Origin: Haematomicrobium sanguinis DSM 21259
GTDB lineage: Bacteria > Actinomycetota > Actinomycetes > Actinomycetales > Micrococcaceae
Direction of reading: 5' to 3'
DNA: 64,000 nt
Assembly: GCF_000688395.1 (NCBI RefSeq)
Contig: NZ_JIAG01000014.1
Coordinates: forward strand, 22,714 to 86,713
The notes under the pieces were generated by a model that had not been told where the DNA came from, searched no databases, and saw nothing but the letters and a program-made list of their open reading frames with translations. Positions 42,435-52,040 of this stretch are shown piece after piece. The position numbers and the translations under genes were made by a program. Every line of letters starts with the position of its first letter. Position 1 is the first letter of the stretch.

Positions 42435-44414
42435 GTGAACGAGTCGATCAAAGTCCTCATTGTGGGCGCGGGTCCGCGCGGGCTCTCCGCGGTGGAGCGA
42501 ATTACCGCGCAGGTGGCCGCCGCCGATTCGACGAGTTCGGCGCGGGACGTCGAAGTCACGTGGGTTGACCCGTTTGAGCACGGGCCGGGCAAGGTGTGGC
42601 GCACCGATCAGTCCTCGCGCTACCTCATGAACACGCCGAGTCTGTTTCCCACTGTGGTGCCGGATGCGCCGGAGTTGGCGTCCTCGCTCGTGCCGATGAG
42701 TTTTGATCAATGGCGAGAATTCGCGCGCGAGGCGAGCAACGCCGTCGTGCTTCCTGAAGATGCGGCCGAGGAATTGGCCGCGCTCACCCGCACCGATTAC
42801 CCGAGTCGGCGCCTGTATGGACACTACTTGCGGTGGGTGCGCGAGCAGCTTATGGCGCGGTTGCCCGCGCGGATGCGGGTGGAACTGGTGCGCGGCGAGG
42901 TGCGGTCGGTGAATTACGACGGCGAGTGGCTGGCTACCGTGGGCCGCCCGGGTGGCGATGAGGTGCTGGTGCGGGCGGATGCGGTGGTGCTGGCCCTGGG
43001 GCACGTGCCCGCGAAGTTGAGTCCGGTACATGCCGCGCTGCTTCAGGTTGCCTCCGATGCGGAGGGGCTCGGCGCGCGGGGGGTCGCGCGCGGGGTGACT
43101 TATATTCCGCCGCAAGTGCCCGCGGACATTGACTGGGATGTGATTCCGGCGGCGGAGCCCGTGTTGGTGCGCGGGATGGGGTTGAACTTTTTCGACATTA
43201 TGGTGCAGCTGACCGAAGGGCGCGGCGGGCGGTTTGTGCGCGGGGACGGTGGTTCGGGGCGAGCCGGTTCGTTGGAGTATGTGCCAAGCGGTGCCGAGCC
43301 GCGATTGGTGGTCGGTTCGCGGCGCGGAACCCCGTACCGGGCGAAGGCGGCGCTGGAAGGGTATGTGCCGCGGCGCTCGGTGTTGCGGTCGTTGACGCTC
43401 GAACTGGTGGCAGAGGTAGCGGCGCGCGGGGAGCAATTGAGTTTCGACGTGGACGTGTGGCCGTTGCTACGCGAGGACGTGCAACGGAACTTTGCCGAGG
43501 CCGGGGGCGCGGGCGAGTTTTCCATCGAGGCGCTCGCCATGCCTTTCGCGGGGGTGGGTGTGATGTCGGCGGCCGAGTATCAGGATTTGGTGCGCTCCTA
43601 CTTGGAGGAGGACCTCGCGCGGGCGCTTCGCGGCGAGCAGGATCCGGTCAACATTGCCATTGGCACGTTGAACGCGGGCCGATCTGTGGTGAAGGCCGTT
43701 GCTGCAGCCGGGTTGTTGACGGACGAGTCTTGGCATACCGATTTGCGGGGATGGTTTGAGCCCTTGGTGGAGGGACTGGCCAGTGGGCCTCCCGCGGTGC
43801 GGATTGCGCAGTTGTTAGCCTTGCACCGTGCCGGGCTGGTCGAGTTTCTGGGCCCGTATCCGGAGTTTGATGCAGGCAGCGCGGGCAGCAGGGGCAGCGG
43901 GTCGTCCGTAGCCGCGGCTGCGGGGGTTGCCGGTGCTGCCGGTGTGGATGGGACTGGCAGCCTGGACGTGACTGCCAGTCTGGACGGGGCTGCGGGGTTT
44001 GCCGGTGGACTGAGTTCTGCGGGCGGATTCCGTGCGGTGAGCGCGACGGTTCCCGAAACGGAGTACCGCGCGTCAACCCTGATTGAGGCAATGATGCCGG
44101 CGAACCGGGTTGCCGTGACCGACTCGGTGTTGTTGCGGCAAATGCTGTCCGACGGGGTGGTGCGTGCCCGGACGGTCGCGTTGGGTGGGCACGAGGTTGT
44201 GAAGGGGAGCGGGCTCGATGTGTCCCGCTCTGACCTGCAGGCGCTGTCCGCGGATGGCGACTCGGCGCGGGGCTTGTACGTGTTGGGGTTACAGCTCTCG
44301 TCCGTTGAGTGGGGCACGGCGATCGCGGCCGAGTCCGGAGCCCCCATCGAAGCGGGCGGGCGAACGCTGCTTGACGCGGATGTCATCGCGAAACAGATTC
44401 TTGGTGGCAGCTAG
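42435..44414 (+). CDS. FAD/NAD(P)-binding protein (HpyO-like family)
   Basis: The 659-residue protein starts with a Rossmann motif VLIVGAGPRGLSAVERI and matches the PF13454-type FAD-NAD(P)-binding family (FEHGPGKVWRTDQSSRYLMNTPSLFPTV is characteristic). The enzyme activity is not known; relatives resemble flavin monooxygenases. Residues about 475-535 are a low-complexity Gly/Ala/Ser insert with near-repeats (AGSAGSRGSGS, GVAGAAGVDG, GSLDVTASLDGAAG), probably a flexible linker. GTG start, apparently leaderless. Confidence 0.82.
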   Translation: MNESIKVLIVGAGPRGLSAVERITAQVAAADSTSSARDVEVTWVDPFEHGPGKVWRTDQSSRYLMNTPSLFPTVVPDAPELASSLVPMSFDQWREFAREASNAVVLPEDAAEELAALTRTDYPSRRLYGHYLRWVREQLMARLPARMRVELVRGEVRSVNYDGEWLATVGRPGGDEVLVRADAVVLALGHVPAKLSPVHAALLQVASDAEGLGARGVARGVTYIPPQVPADIDWDVIPAAEPVLVRGMGLNFFDIMVQLTEGRGGRFVRGDGGSGRAGSLEYVPSGAEPRLVVGSRRGTPYRAKAALEGYVPRRSVLRSLTLELVAEVAARGEQLSFDVDVWPLLREDVQRNFAEAGGAGEFSIEALAMPFAGVGVMSAAEYQDLVRSYLEEDLARALRGEQDPVNIAIGTLNAGRSVVKAVAAAGLLTDESWHTDLRGWFEPLVEGLASGPPAVRIAQLLALHRAGLVEFLGPYPEFDAGSAGSRGSGSSVAAAAGVAGAAGVDGTGSLDVTASLDGAAGFAGGLSSAGGFRAVSATVPETEYRASTLIEAMMPANRVAVTDSVLLRQMLSDGVVRARTVALGGHEVVKGSGLDVSRSDLQALSADGDSARGLYVLGLQLSSVEWGTAIAAESGAPIEAGGRTLLDADVIAKQILGGS

Positions 44415-44523
44415 GTCGAGCCGGTTGGCGTGATCTGGACAGGTTGCCAATCTGGCCTGGACCGGTGGAACCAGAGGAGCTGCGTACCTAGAAGTGCGCT
44501 GAGTCTAGAACAGTGCGGTGAAT

Positions 44524-46446
44524 CTAGAACGGTGCGGAGTCGAAGTTTGAGGTGGCGTCCGATGGGTCGTATGCCCACGGATCGGTGCCAGTCTGTGAAC
44601 TGGCCCATTGTGACGAGTTGGGGCTGGGTTTGTCGCGCGTACCGGACGAGCCGTTGGCCGATGGCTTGCGGCGCCGAGTTGACCGGACAGGGTGCAAGAA
44701 CCGAATGTACTCGCTTGGTTGGGTGGGCGGCCGGGTGAGTTCGGTGAGAGCTTTAGTGCCTGGCGGTGCGCTCGGGGTAGGGGCGGTATAGCTGACATTT
44801 CCGAGGGGAGAGGTCCACATGGTGCCGCCATCTGGTGTTCGAGAGCTCTTCCAACCCCGATGTGTTTTCAGATTGTGGTGTTTTCGACAGAGCAGTTGCA
44901 GGTTCTCGGGTGTTGTTTCGCCACCAGAGTCCCACGGATCGATGTGATCTGCGTCAGTTCTTCTAGCGCTGACAGTGCAGCCGGGAAATTCGCAGGTTTC
45001 GGTGCGCTGTAACAGGAAATCGCGTACTTCTTGAGTGACGCGGTAGACGCCGCGCTGGTACTCGACGGGGAGGTCGGTCGCCGGGTCGGTGATGATTCGG
45101 TACAGGTTTTTCGCGTTTGAGGCGAGGTCGCGAGCCAGGTCGCCGGGGATGGGGCCGTAACCGTCAAGGTTGGCGAATCCATCACGCAGGCCAAGGAGAA
45201 CATCGTAGGGAATCGTGACGACGATCTTTGCCGGGATTTTTGAGTGTGACGCCGAGGCTTCTGGCCCCGAGTTTTCGCTGTCCGATTCAGTTGGCGCGGC
45301 GCTCACACCAGTTTTGCCAGCGACAAAGCGGCGGATTGGAGCCTCGTCTGCTGTTGCCGTGTCGTCGGAGTCACGAGGAGACGGCGACGTGAGATTATCG
45401 AGGTCTTCGGTAGGGACATCCCCAGGTCTGGAGTCTGGTTTGGAGCGGGTTTCGGTGGGCGTGTGCACGGCTGATCCGTTGAGAATCAGGTCTGTGAACA
45501 CATCTGCACGGACCTGAGCAAGAGTGCGGGGATCTTTTGCGGATCGAGACGCTAGTGCGACGTCCGTGATGGTGTTCATGACGGCGTATGCGGACTCGGC
45601 CGGAAGATGCGCGGTGAGGGTGGCCAAGCCGTTCATCTCCGAACTGATAAACACAGCGCGGCGCCGCTCGTCGCGCTGGCGACGTTCGGACAAAGACTCG
45701 TGGTGGAACACCTCGCGCAGGGCATTCGCTCGTTTGCGAATTTGGGTACGACTGCGCTTGGGCACCGGCTTGTTCGCGGGGGCGAGATACTCCATCATTC
45801 CGCGATCGAAAAGTCCCAGGACTTCTGGGTGGAGGTCCTCGGTCGTCGCAACAACGTCGGTGAGGCGCGCCTCCGGCAGATCGCCAGAGAGGTAAAAACG
45901 TTCCAACTGCGGCATGTGGAGCAGCGACACCGAGTTGGTGATGATGCGGTGAGCCCCCGCCTCGCTACAGTTGGCTTGCCACGCCAGTTCGGAGGCAAAC
46001 TCTGATTTTGCGGCCTTGAACGCTTTCGCTTTTGTTGGGTCGTTATAGATGTGAGGGAGGATGCTTGCGTTGCTTCCTTCACGCGAGCCGACGCGGGACT
46101 TTGCGTCTTCCGTGGCGGGGTCGGCACCCGTAAGTTCCTGATGTGCCTCGACGATACGTAGCTCTTCCTCATATTGGGTGCTGAATAGAGCACCCGCCGC
46201 AATGTGGCCGGCTGCGTCAATTTGGTTGCGTAGCTTTGTCAGATCCCCGAGGAGTTGGTTGAGAATGATGACACAACTATCTGCGTCCTGAAATTCCTCA
46301 CGCAATTCGATCGCGGGATCAAAGCGACCCGACGCGCCGCCGGGGGCATCGTTGAACTGGCGCAAACCTTCACTCACGGCATCACGCAAGTCAGCAAGCG
46401 CCTGGGTGCGTTGCTTGAGCTCGAGGTGCGCGAGTGGAAAATTCAT
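44524..46446 (-). CDS. DUF222/HNH endonuclease-family protein (13E12 type)
   Basis: The 640-residue protein combines an N-terminal helical DUF222 domain (about 20-300) with a C-terminal HNH module: CEFPGCTVSARRTDADHIDPW, then NLQLLCRKHHNLKTHRGW. Both zinc Cys and the catalytic His are present. A polar Ser/Asp-rich linker (about 310-400) separates them. These proteins are multicopy in many actinobacteria and are suspected of mobile behaviour, but their role is unknown. TAGGTT 6 nt before ATG 46446 supports the start. Confidence 0.9.
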   Translation of the reverse strand: MNFPLAHLELKQRTQALADLRDAVSEGLRQFNDAPGGASGRFDPAIELREEFQDADSCVIILNQLLGDLTKLRNQIDAAGHIAAGALFSTQYEEELRIVEAHQELTGADPATEDAKSRVGSREGSNASILPHIYNDPTKAKAFKAAKSEFASELAWQANCSEAGAHRIITNSVSLLHMPQLERFYLSGDLPEARLTDVVATTEDLHPEVLGLFDRGMMEYLAPANKPVPKRSRTQIRKRANALREVFHHESLSERRQRDERRRAVFISSEMNGLATLTAHLPAESAYAVMNTITDVALASRSAKDPRTLAQVRADVFTDLILNGSAVHTPTETRSKPDSRPGDVPTEDLDNLTSPSPRDSDDTATADEAPIRRFVAGKTGVSAAPTESDSENSGPEASASHSKIPAKIVVTIPYDVLLGLRDGFANLDGYGPIPGDLARDLASNAKNLYRIITDPATDLPVEYQRGVYRVTQEVRDFLLQRTETCEFPGCTVSARRTDADHIDPWDSGGETTPENLQLLCRKHHNLKTHRGWKSSRTPDGGTMWTSPLGNVSYTAPTPSAPPGTKALTELTRPPTQPSEYIRFLHPVRSTRRRKPSANGSSGTRDKPSPNSSQWASSQTGTDPWAYDPSDATSNFDSAPF

Positions 46447-46452
46447 ATCTCG

Positions 46453-46458
46453 AACCTA
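46453..46458 (-). promoter_or_regulatory. -10 box of leaderless HNH gene
   Basis: TAGGTT on the minus strand followed by CGAGAT and the ATG at 46446. Confidence 0.6.
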
Positions 46459-46632
46459 TAACCCGGCTCTGACATTGAGTTCGGGTTTTCGGCGGGCTGC
46501 CAAAATCTGTGGATAACTTTCGCAAATCGGCTGAAATTGATCGCCTGTGTAGGAACAAGGAGAGGGGCCGATGTACACGACATCGACCCCTCGTCGCCGG
46601 CTATGCAGTTACTTTTCTCGCGAACTGCGTTG

Positions 46633-49600
46633 CTAGTGTTTCGCCTTGCGCCGGGCATTAGCGAGGACGAGCGCCGCACCCACGGCAAGCACCGTCAGAC
46701 CGCCTAGTGCGATCGAACCTGTCATGGCACCAGTGTCCGGGAGATCGCCCCCAGGCGATGAGGTTGCCGTCGCAGAGCCACTCGGTGAGCCACCCGGAGC
46801 GTCGCTCGGGGACTCCGAGCTCGTCGGCGAGGGAGTGCCGGTTGGCTGACCACTAGGCTGACCGGTAGGGCTTCCAGTTGGCACATTGGTGGGGGCCGGA
46901 GTGTCCGTTGGAGTGTCGGTCGGGACCGGTGTGCCGGTTGGGGTCCCAGTGGGCGTCGCGGTCGGCTCTCCAGTGGGTCCCGGCGTCGCCGTCGGCTGAC
47001 CTGTCGGTGTTGCAGTTGGGGTTTCGGTGGGTTCGCCCGTTGGTGCAGGCGTGGCCGTTGGGGTCCCGGTGGGCGTTGCGGTCGGCTCGCCGGTGGGCGG
47101 AGCCGTTTCTGACGTCAGGGTGAGCGCGACCGGGAGGTTGACATCCACAAACTCGCCGCTGAGGCGCGGGAAGATTGCCGATCCGGCGGCCTCAGCCAGA
47201 GCAAACACTGACGAACCGGGGACGCCACCAGAACCAAGCGGCCGCCCGGATGCAGTGCTGGATGCAGTGCCGGTTGCAGTGCCGGTTGCAGTGCTGGATG
47301 CAGTGCCGGTTGCAGTGCCGGTTGCAGCGTCGGATGCAGTGCTGGTTGCAGCGTCGGATGCAGTGGCGGTTGCAATGCCGGACGTAGTTCCGTCTGCAGT
47401 GCCGTCTGAAGTAGCGCTTCCTGTGCCAGTTGCTGTACCGCTTGCAGTACCGCTTGCAGTGCCACTTCCGGTGCCAGCGCTCGCGGCCGGCACGGTGAAT
47501 GTCACCTTCGCGTTTCCGTTAGCTACCGGCCAGGTGCCGACATTCGTGCCGGCAATGTCTCCGGTGATTTCGGTCGTTTCCGGTGCTCCCAGCGAGTTCA
47601 GGTTCAACCCGAAAACTTCAGCCGTAACGGTGTCGCCCGTCGTGGCCTCGGCGCTCGCAGTGCGAACCTCGACGCCGCGCTTGACGAAGTCGGGGCTGAT
47701 CGGCGACTTCGACTTTAGGTAATTCTCGAACGCCTGAATATCCTTGAGTCCCGAGGGCGTCACATCCGTTGCCTCTTTCAGCACGCTCAAACCGTCCCCG
47801 CCGCCGAACAGGAAACTGAAGCTCCCCAGCCGGAAGGAATCCTCGGGCGCCACCGCGTTGCCATTCACCCACACCCCGGTGACCCGATCACCAAACTCTC
47901 GCGTTGTATCAAAGGTGTACCGGACGTTAGCCGACAATGACAACGCAAGGTAGCGTTCAGCCCCGCCGTCGTTCTTCTGCCACTGCTGCTCGAGCAACCG
48001 CTTCAACTGCGCGCCCGTAATGGTGCCGGTGACCATGTCATTGTTGAAGGGCAGCACGCTCTCCGCGGTGGCGCGGCGAATCACGCCGTCCTCGCCGTAA
48101 AAGAGCTCATCGCGCAGACCGCCCGGGTTGACCAGCCCGATCTCCGCGCCGCCGCGCTCCGCCGGGCCCAACTCGCTAGCGATCATGTCCGCAATCAGGT
48201 TCCCCAGCGTGGATTGCTGCGTGATATCGCCTCGGCTGTCGCCGCGGAAAGCGGTGGTGATGTCCGCAGTGACCGACCCCCATGGCACGTTGATCTTGTC
48301 CGCCTCGGCAAGTGCCGCGTCCACAATCTCCTTGACCTTCGCTACGCGCGGGTACTTTTCGGCCAGCGCGGCGGGGTCTTCGGTGCTCCGCGGCACGTTT
48401 CCGCTGCTGTAGCTGATGACCTCGCCGGTCGCAGTGTCCACCGTCAACTGGACCTGCGCCAGGAAAGCGCCATACTCGCCCGCCTGAATGACCGGGCGCG
48501 TGCGGCCCGGATCGCCCGGAACCGGCGCATCCCAGGAGTACTTCTGATGCGTGTGCGCATTGAACAGCACGTCCACGTCAGGGCTCGTGTTCTGCACAAT
48601 ATTCGCAAAGACACCACCCTGCGCGAGCGCCTCGTCAAGGGTGGAAGTGGCGTCGTTGACGGGGGCGCCGTCGTGATAATTCGCGACGATCACATCCGCC
48701 AGACCCTGCGCCTTGATCTTCGCGGCCTCGCGGTTGACCGCCTCGACCGGGTCGCCGAAGTCGACGTCTTTGACGCCTTCGACAGGAACCATGGTCGGCG
48801 TGTTTTGCGGTGCGGTGCCAATGATCGCGACCCGAACACCGTTCACGTCCTTAATCACGTAGGGGTCAAATACCGTCTCGGTAGTGCCCTTGCGGTAAAT
48901 ATTGGCGGCTAGGTACGGGAAGTCGACGGCGTCGGCGACGCGGCCCGTGGCATCGGAGACACCCCGGTCCAACTCATGATTCCCCACCGCCGATGCCGCC
49001 ATTTCCAGTGCGTTGAGCGTGTCCATGGTCGGAACATCCTCGGCAATGCGCGAGGCAAAGGACGAGGCGCCAATCAGGTCACCACTACCGAGCAAGATCG
49101 AACCGTCCGGGTTCTCTGCGCGCAACTGCTCGATGGTGCCCGCATAGTTCACGGTGTTGTCATCGATGCGGCCGTGGAAGTCATTGGTGGCAAGGAGGTT
49201 GATGTTCGCGGTTTGGGGCTGGGGCTCTGGCCCCGTCCCGGCCGTGAAGTTGAATCCCACAACCTCCGGATTGTGGTCCGAGGACCGCAACGCATCCGGC
49301 TGGTACAGGTTGGTCACGTTCGCGTTGTACCGCGAGTACTCGAAACCGACCGACTGCGTGGCATTGATGTTCCAAATCTCGGCGGCAGTCATGGCCTCGC
49401 GAGCCTGGGCGGACATGAAGACGTGGTCTAGCGACCCCAACAGCCCGCCAAAGAGATAAGAGAATGTGGTGCCATCGGTCGGCGCGTCCACATAGCCTGC
49501 CTGGCGCAAAACCTGCAGCGGGTCCTCTTGCGAGTAGGAGTTGAAGTCGCCAGAGAGAATGACATTGTCGGTACCCGCCGCCTGCTTCTGCTCATCCGCA

Positions 49601-52005
49601 AATTTCACCAGGGACTGCGCCTGTTCGACGCGCCGCTGGTTCCATGCGCCCTGACCGTCGCCCTTGTCCGCATTGGGGTCGGTTGGCGAATCTGGCGCGG
49701 AGCCTTTGGACTTGAAGTGGTTCACGATGACGAGGAAGTTGGCGGAATCGCCCGCGGCGCCGGAATCGCCCGCGGTGCCCCCGGCGGCCCCGGCTTCCCC
49801 CGCCCCAACCGGCCGGAACACCTGCGCCAGTGGCTTCCGCGCATTCACAAACGCGACCCGATCATCCAGAATCGCAGACTCGCCCACGGGCTCAACTTCC
49901 GCCTTCTTGTAAATGAACGCGGTCCGGATGAAGTCCTCTTGGTCCAGCGGCGGAACCACCGACGGGGTTGGGACAAACGCCCACGTGTCCGGCGCGGCGG
50001 CGTTCAACGCATCCACCAGAGTGGATAGCGCCTCGTCCCGGTCCTTGCCGAACTTCGCCGAATTCTCGATTTCCTCCAGCGAAACCACGTTCGCGCCGAG
50101 CTCGTTGATGGCCGCGACGATCTTGTCTTGTTGCCGCTTCAGGTTCTCGGCATTCGCCGCGCCTCGGGCGTCACAGCCACCGCGCACCGTCGTGGGCGCG
50201 CCGTCACGGTCTTGATAGAACGTGCACCCGCTCAATTGATCGCCCGTGGTTGTGAAGTAGTTCAGCACATTGAAGCTGGACACCCGAATGTTTCCGCCCA
50301 CCTGTGGTGCGGCCGGAACCGGCACCTCGCCAATACTGGCCGGCTGCACCTCCTCGGCGTTTGCCGTGGTCAGTTCGGAGGTGGGTTGCAACCGCCAGGA
50401 ATCGTTTCGGTAGTCCACCACGACCGGCTTGGTAAAGCTCACCGGCGCACCCACCACAACCCGCTGTGCCAAGGACAAGTACGGCAACGGCGTCCCAGTA
50501 TTGACCGGATTCAAGAAATTCGTGGAGGCCCCGTCATCCAAACGCACCACACGGGCAGCGGCATCATCCTTAGCCGCCTGCCACTCGGGCGAATTGACCG
50601 GCCCGGCCTCGGTTGGCTGCAGGATCGGCGCCGCGCCGAGCGACAGGCCCATGTCGCCGTACTGGTTCGTGGAGTAATTGTCGCTGACAAAGTAGTCGCC
50701 CTCGGGTGCCAGCAGCATCCCTTCAAGGGACTCACGCTCGGCCTCGGCCGCAGGCCACGCGGAAGCGACCGGTTTTACCGCCTCGACCGCCTCGTCCAGC
50801 ACCCGCGCCCCGCCGGATAGCACCGTGATCTCGGTCAGCCCCTTGTATTCGCTGACCTGGCCGGACACCTCGACATAATCGCCGACCGCCACCGACCCCA
50901 CGGTTTGCGCCGAGTACACAAAGATCGCGTCCGAGGCCTTGTGCGTGGCAAAGTCCATATCCCCGCCAGTCCCCGGCGTCTGAAGAAAATACCCGTTCAA
51001 CCCACCGGTCGGGTACGCCGCGGTCACCACACCGCGCGTGGTCACCTCTTGGTTTTCCAGCGGCGAGCTTGCCCCGGTACCCTGAATGTCCGAAATAGCG
51101 GTCACCGCACCGGGCGTCGCCGTGGGTGACAAAGTGGGAGTCGGCCCCGGAGTCGCAGTCGCCGTCGGTGCCACAGTAGGAGTCGGCTCACCCGCCCCCT
51201 GACTGTTTTCCCGTGTCACCTCACTGCTCACCGTGAAGTCCGCCGCATTATTGTCGGTATCGGTACCGCCGCGCACCAGCGACTGCACCACCCGCGTCCC
51301 GCCGAGCGCCGGAGCGGCCGCCCCCTCAAACACGGATGCGCTCCCGTAGCCCACCAAATCCACCACGCGCTCATCACTGACCGCGGTCTCAGGCGTCAGC
51401 CCGCTCAGTAGCGACCCCTGTTTGGACAGAATCACGACCCCGTTCGACCCGCTCAAATTCGGCGAACCGCTCGCATCCGGCGTCGGCAGCGGCGAACCAT
51501 TGGACCCATTCGACCCCAGTTGCACCAAATACTTCCCACCCGCCGGGACGCTCCCGGCCAGCTCCGCCGCGCTCGTCGCCGCGGAACCGCTCGCCGACTG
51601 GTATTGCACGCTCCACCCATCCACACTCACCGGCGCGCCACTTAGGTTCGCGAGCTCCACAAACTTGTTCGCATACGGTTGCCCGGCGCTCCCGCCGGCC
51701 GCATAAATTTCATTAATCACGACGGCGTTGCTCGCCACTTCTGCCTCGGCTCGCCCCGGGACGGGGTTGGCAGATACCGAGGCATCCGTCGGAGCGAGCG
51801 GGTCGGCATTGGCCGGAATGACGGCGCCGGTTGCGGCCATCGCAAACGCCGCGAGGAAAGCGAGGACAGCTCTTATCGGTCCAGGCTGGCCCATATGTCC
51901 TGCCTTATGGCGCGGTGTACCCGTATGACGCGGTGTGCGCGCTCGCGCGCCGGAACCGGCGGCCGGCTCGATTTTGGGCATAGCGGTATGACGGTTGTGA
52001 CTCAT
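46633..52005 (-). CDS. Giant LPxTG-anchored nuclease/5'-nucleotidase
   Basis: The 1790-residue surface protein contains in order: a signal peptide (about 38-67), a lamin-tail domain (about 90-260), a Thr/Pro linker, an OB-fold region (about 302-400), an ExeM/NucH-type endo/exonuclease domain (about 572-920; SSFNVLNYF, EEIEN, SGDFNSY, SLDHVF, SDHNPE), a calcineurin-like phosphatase (about 935-1190; NDFHGRID, GNHELDRG, FNAHTHQ) and its 5'-nucleotidase C-terminal domain. Then come a Ser/Thr/Ala repeat, a PT-rich stalk, LPDTG (about 1755), a membrane segment and a basic tail. It should degrade extracellular DNA/RNA and dephosphorylate nucleotides at the cell surface. A start at 51894 has the better ribosome binding site (AGGA) and gives 1753 residues. 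Confidence 0.92.
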   Translation of the reverse strand: MSHNRHTAMPKIEPAAGSGARARTPRHTGTPRHKAGHMGQPGPIRAVLAFLAAFAMAATGAVIPANADPLAPTDASVSANPVPGRAEAEVASNAVVINEIYAAGGSAGQPYANKFVELANLSGAPVSVDGWSVQYQSASGSAATSAAELAGSVPAGGKYLVQLGSNGSNGSPLPTPDASGSPNLSGSNGVVILSKQGSLLSGLTPETAVSDERVVDLVGYGSASVFEGAAAPALGGTRVVQSLVRGGTDTDNNAADFTVSSEVTRENSQGAGEPTPTVAPTATATPGPTPTLSPTATPGAVTAISDIQGTGASSPLENQEVTTRGVVTAAYPTGGLNGYFLQTPGTGGDMDFATHKASDAIFVYSAQTVGSVAVGDYVEVSGQVSEYKGLTEITVLSGGARVLDEAVEAVKPVASAWPAAEAERESLEGMLLAPEGDYFVSDNYSTNQYGDMGLSLGAAPILQPTEAGPVNSPEWQAAKDDAAARVVRLDDGASTNFLNPVNTGTPLPYLSLAQRVVVGAPVSFTKPVVVDYRNDSWRLQPTSELTTANAEEVQPASIGEVPVPAAPQVGGNIRVSSFNVLNYFTTTGDQLSGCTFYQDRDGAPTTVRGGCDARGAANAENLKRQQDKIVAAINELGANVVSLEEIENSAKFGKDRDEALSTLVDALNAAAPDTWAFVPTPSVVPPLDQEDFIRTAFIYKKAEVEPVGESAILDDRVAFVNARKPLAQVFRPVGAGEAGAAGGTAGDSGAAGDSANFLVIVNHFKSKGSAPDSPTDPNADKGDGQGAWNQRRVEQAQSLVKFADEQKQAAGTDNVILSGDFNSYSQEDPLQVLRQAGYVDAPTDGTTFSYLFGGLLGSLDHVFMSAQAREAMTAAEIWNINATQSVGFEYSRYNANVTNLYQPDALRSSDHNPEVVGFNFTAGTGPEPQPQTANINLLATNDFHGRIDDNTVNYAGTIEQLRAENPDGSILLGSGDLIGASSFASRIAEDVPTMDTLNALEMAASAVGNHELDRGVSDATGRVADAVDFPYLAANIYRKGTTETVFDPYVIKDVNGVRVAIIGTAPQNTPTMVPVEGVKDVDFGDPVEAVNREAAKIKAQGLADVIVANYHDGAPVNDATSTLDEALAQGGVFANIVQNTSPDVDVLFNAHTHQKYSWDAPVPGDPGRTRPVIQAGEYGAFLAQVQLTVDTATGEVISYSSGNVPRSTEDPAALAEKYPRVAKVKEIVDAALAEADKINVPWGSVTADITTAFRGDSRGDITQQSTLGNLIADMIASELGPAERGGAEIGLVNPGGLRDELFYGEDGVIRRATAESVLPFNNDMVTGTITGAQLKRLLEQQWQKNDGGAERYLALSLSANVRYTFDTTREFGDRVTGVWVNGNAVAPEDSFRLGSFSFLFGGGDGLSVLKEATDVTPSGLKDIQAFENYLKSKSPISPDFVKRGVEVRTASAEATTGDTVTAEVFGLNLNSLGAPETTEITGDIAGTNVGTWPVANGNAKVTFTVPAASAGTGSGTASGTASGTATGTGSATSDGTADGTTSGIATATASDAATSTASDAATGTATGTASSTATGTATGTASSTASGRPLGSGGVPGSSVFALAEAAGSAIFPRLSGEFVDVNLPVALTLTSETAPPTGEPTATPTGTPTATPAPTGEPTETPTATPTGQPTATPGPTGEPTATPTGTPTGTPVPTDTPTDTPAPTNVPTGSPTGQPSGQPTGTPSPTSSESPSDAPGGSPSGSATATSSPGGDLPDTGAMTGSIALGGLTVLAVGAALVLANARRKAKH
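47249..47416. repeat. 12-bp minisatellite inside the nuclease gene
   Basis: About fourteen tandem 12-nt units of the form GATGCAGTGCTG / GTTGCAGTGCCG, becoming degenerate to about 47475. Each encodes one tetrapeptide of the TASG/TATG/TASS kind in the minus-strand gene, in a low-complexity stalk between enzyme and wall anchor. Confidence 0.9.
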
Positions 52006-52040
52006 GGGGGTTTCTTTCCCGTCGGTTGGTGGAGGCTGAC

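Noticed and set aside
44503..44537. Two near-identical TCTAGAAC(A/G)GTGCGG repeats
   Set aside because: Only two copies, 18-21 bp apart, partly in the 3' end of the HNH gene; no function suggested.
47249..47475. Possible CRISPR array
   Set aside because: The repeats are contiguous 12-bp units without spacers and are in-frame codons of a surface protein.
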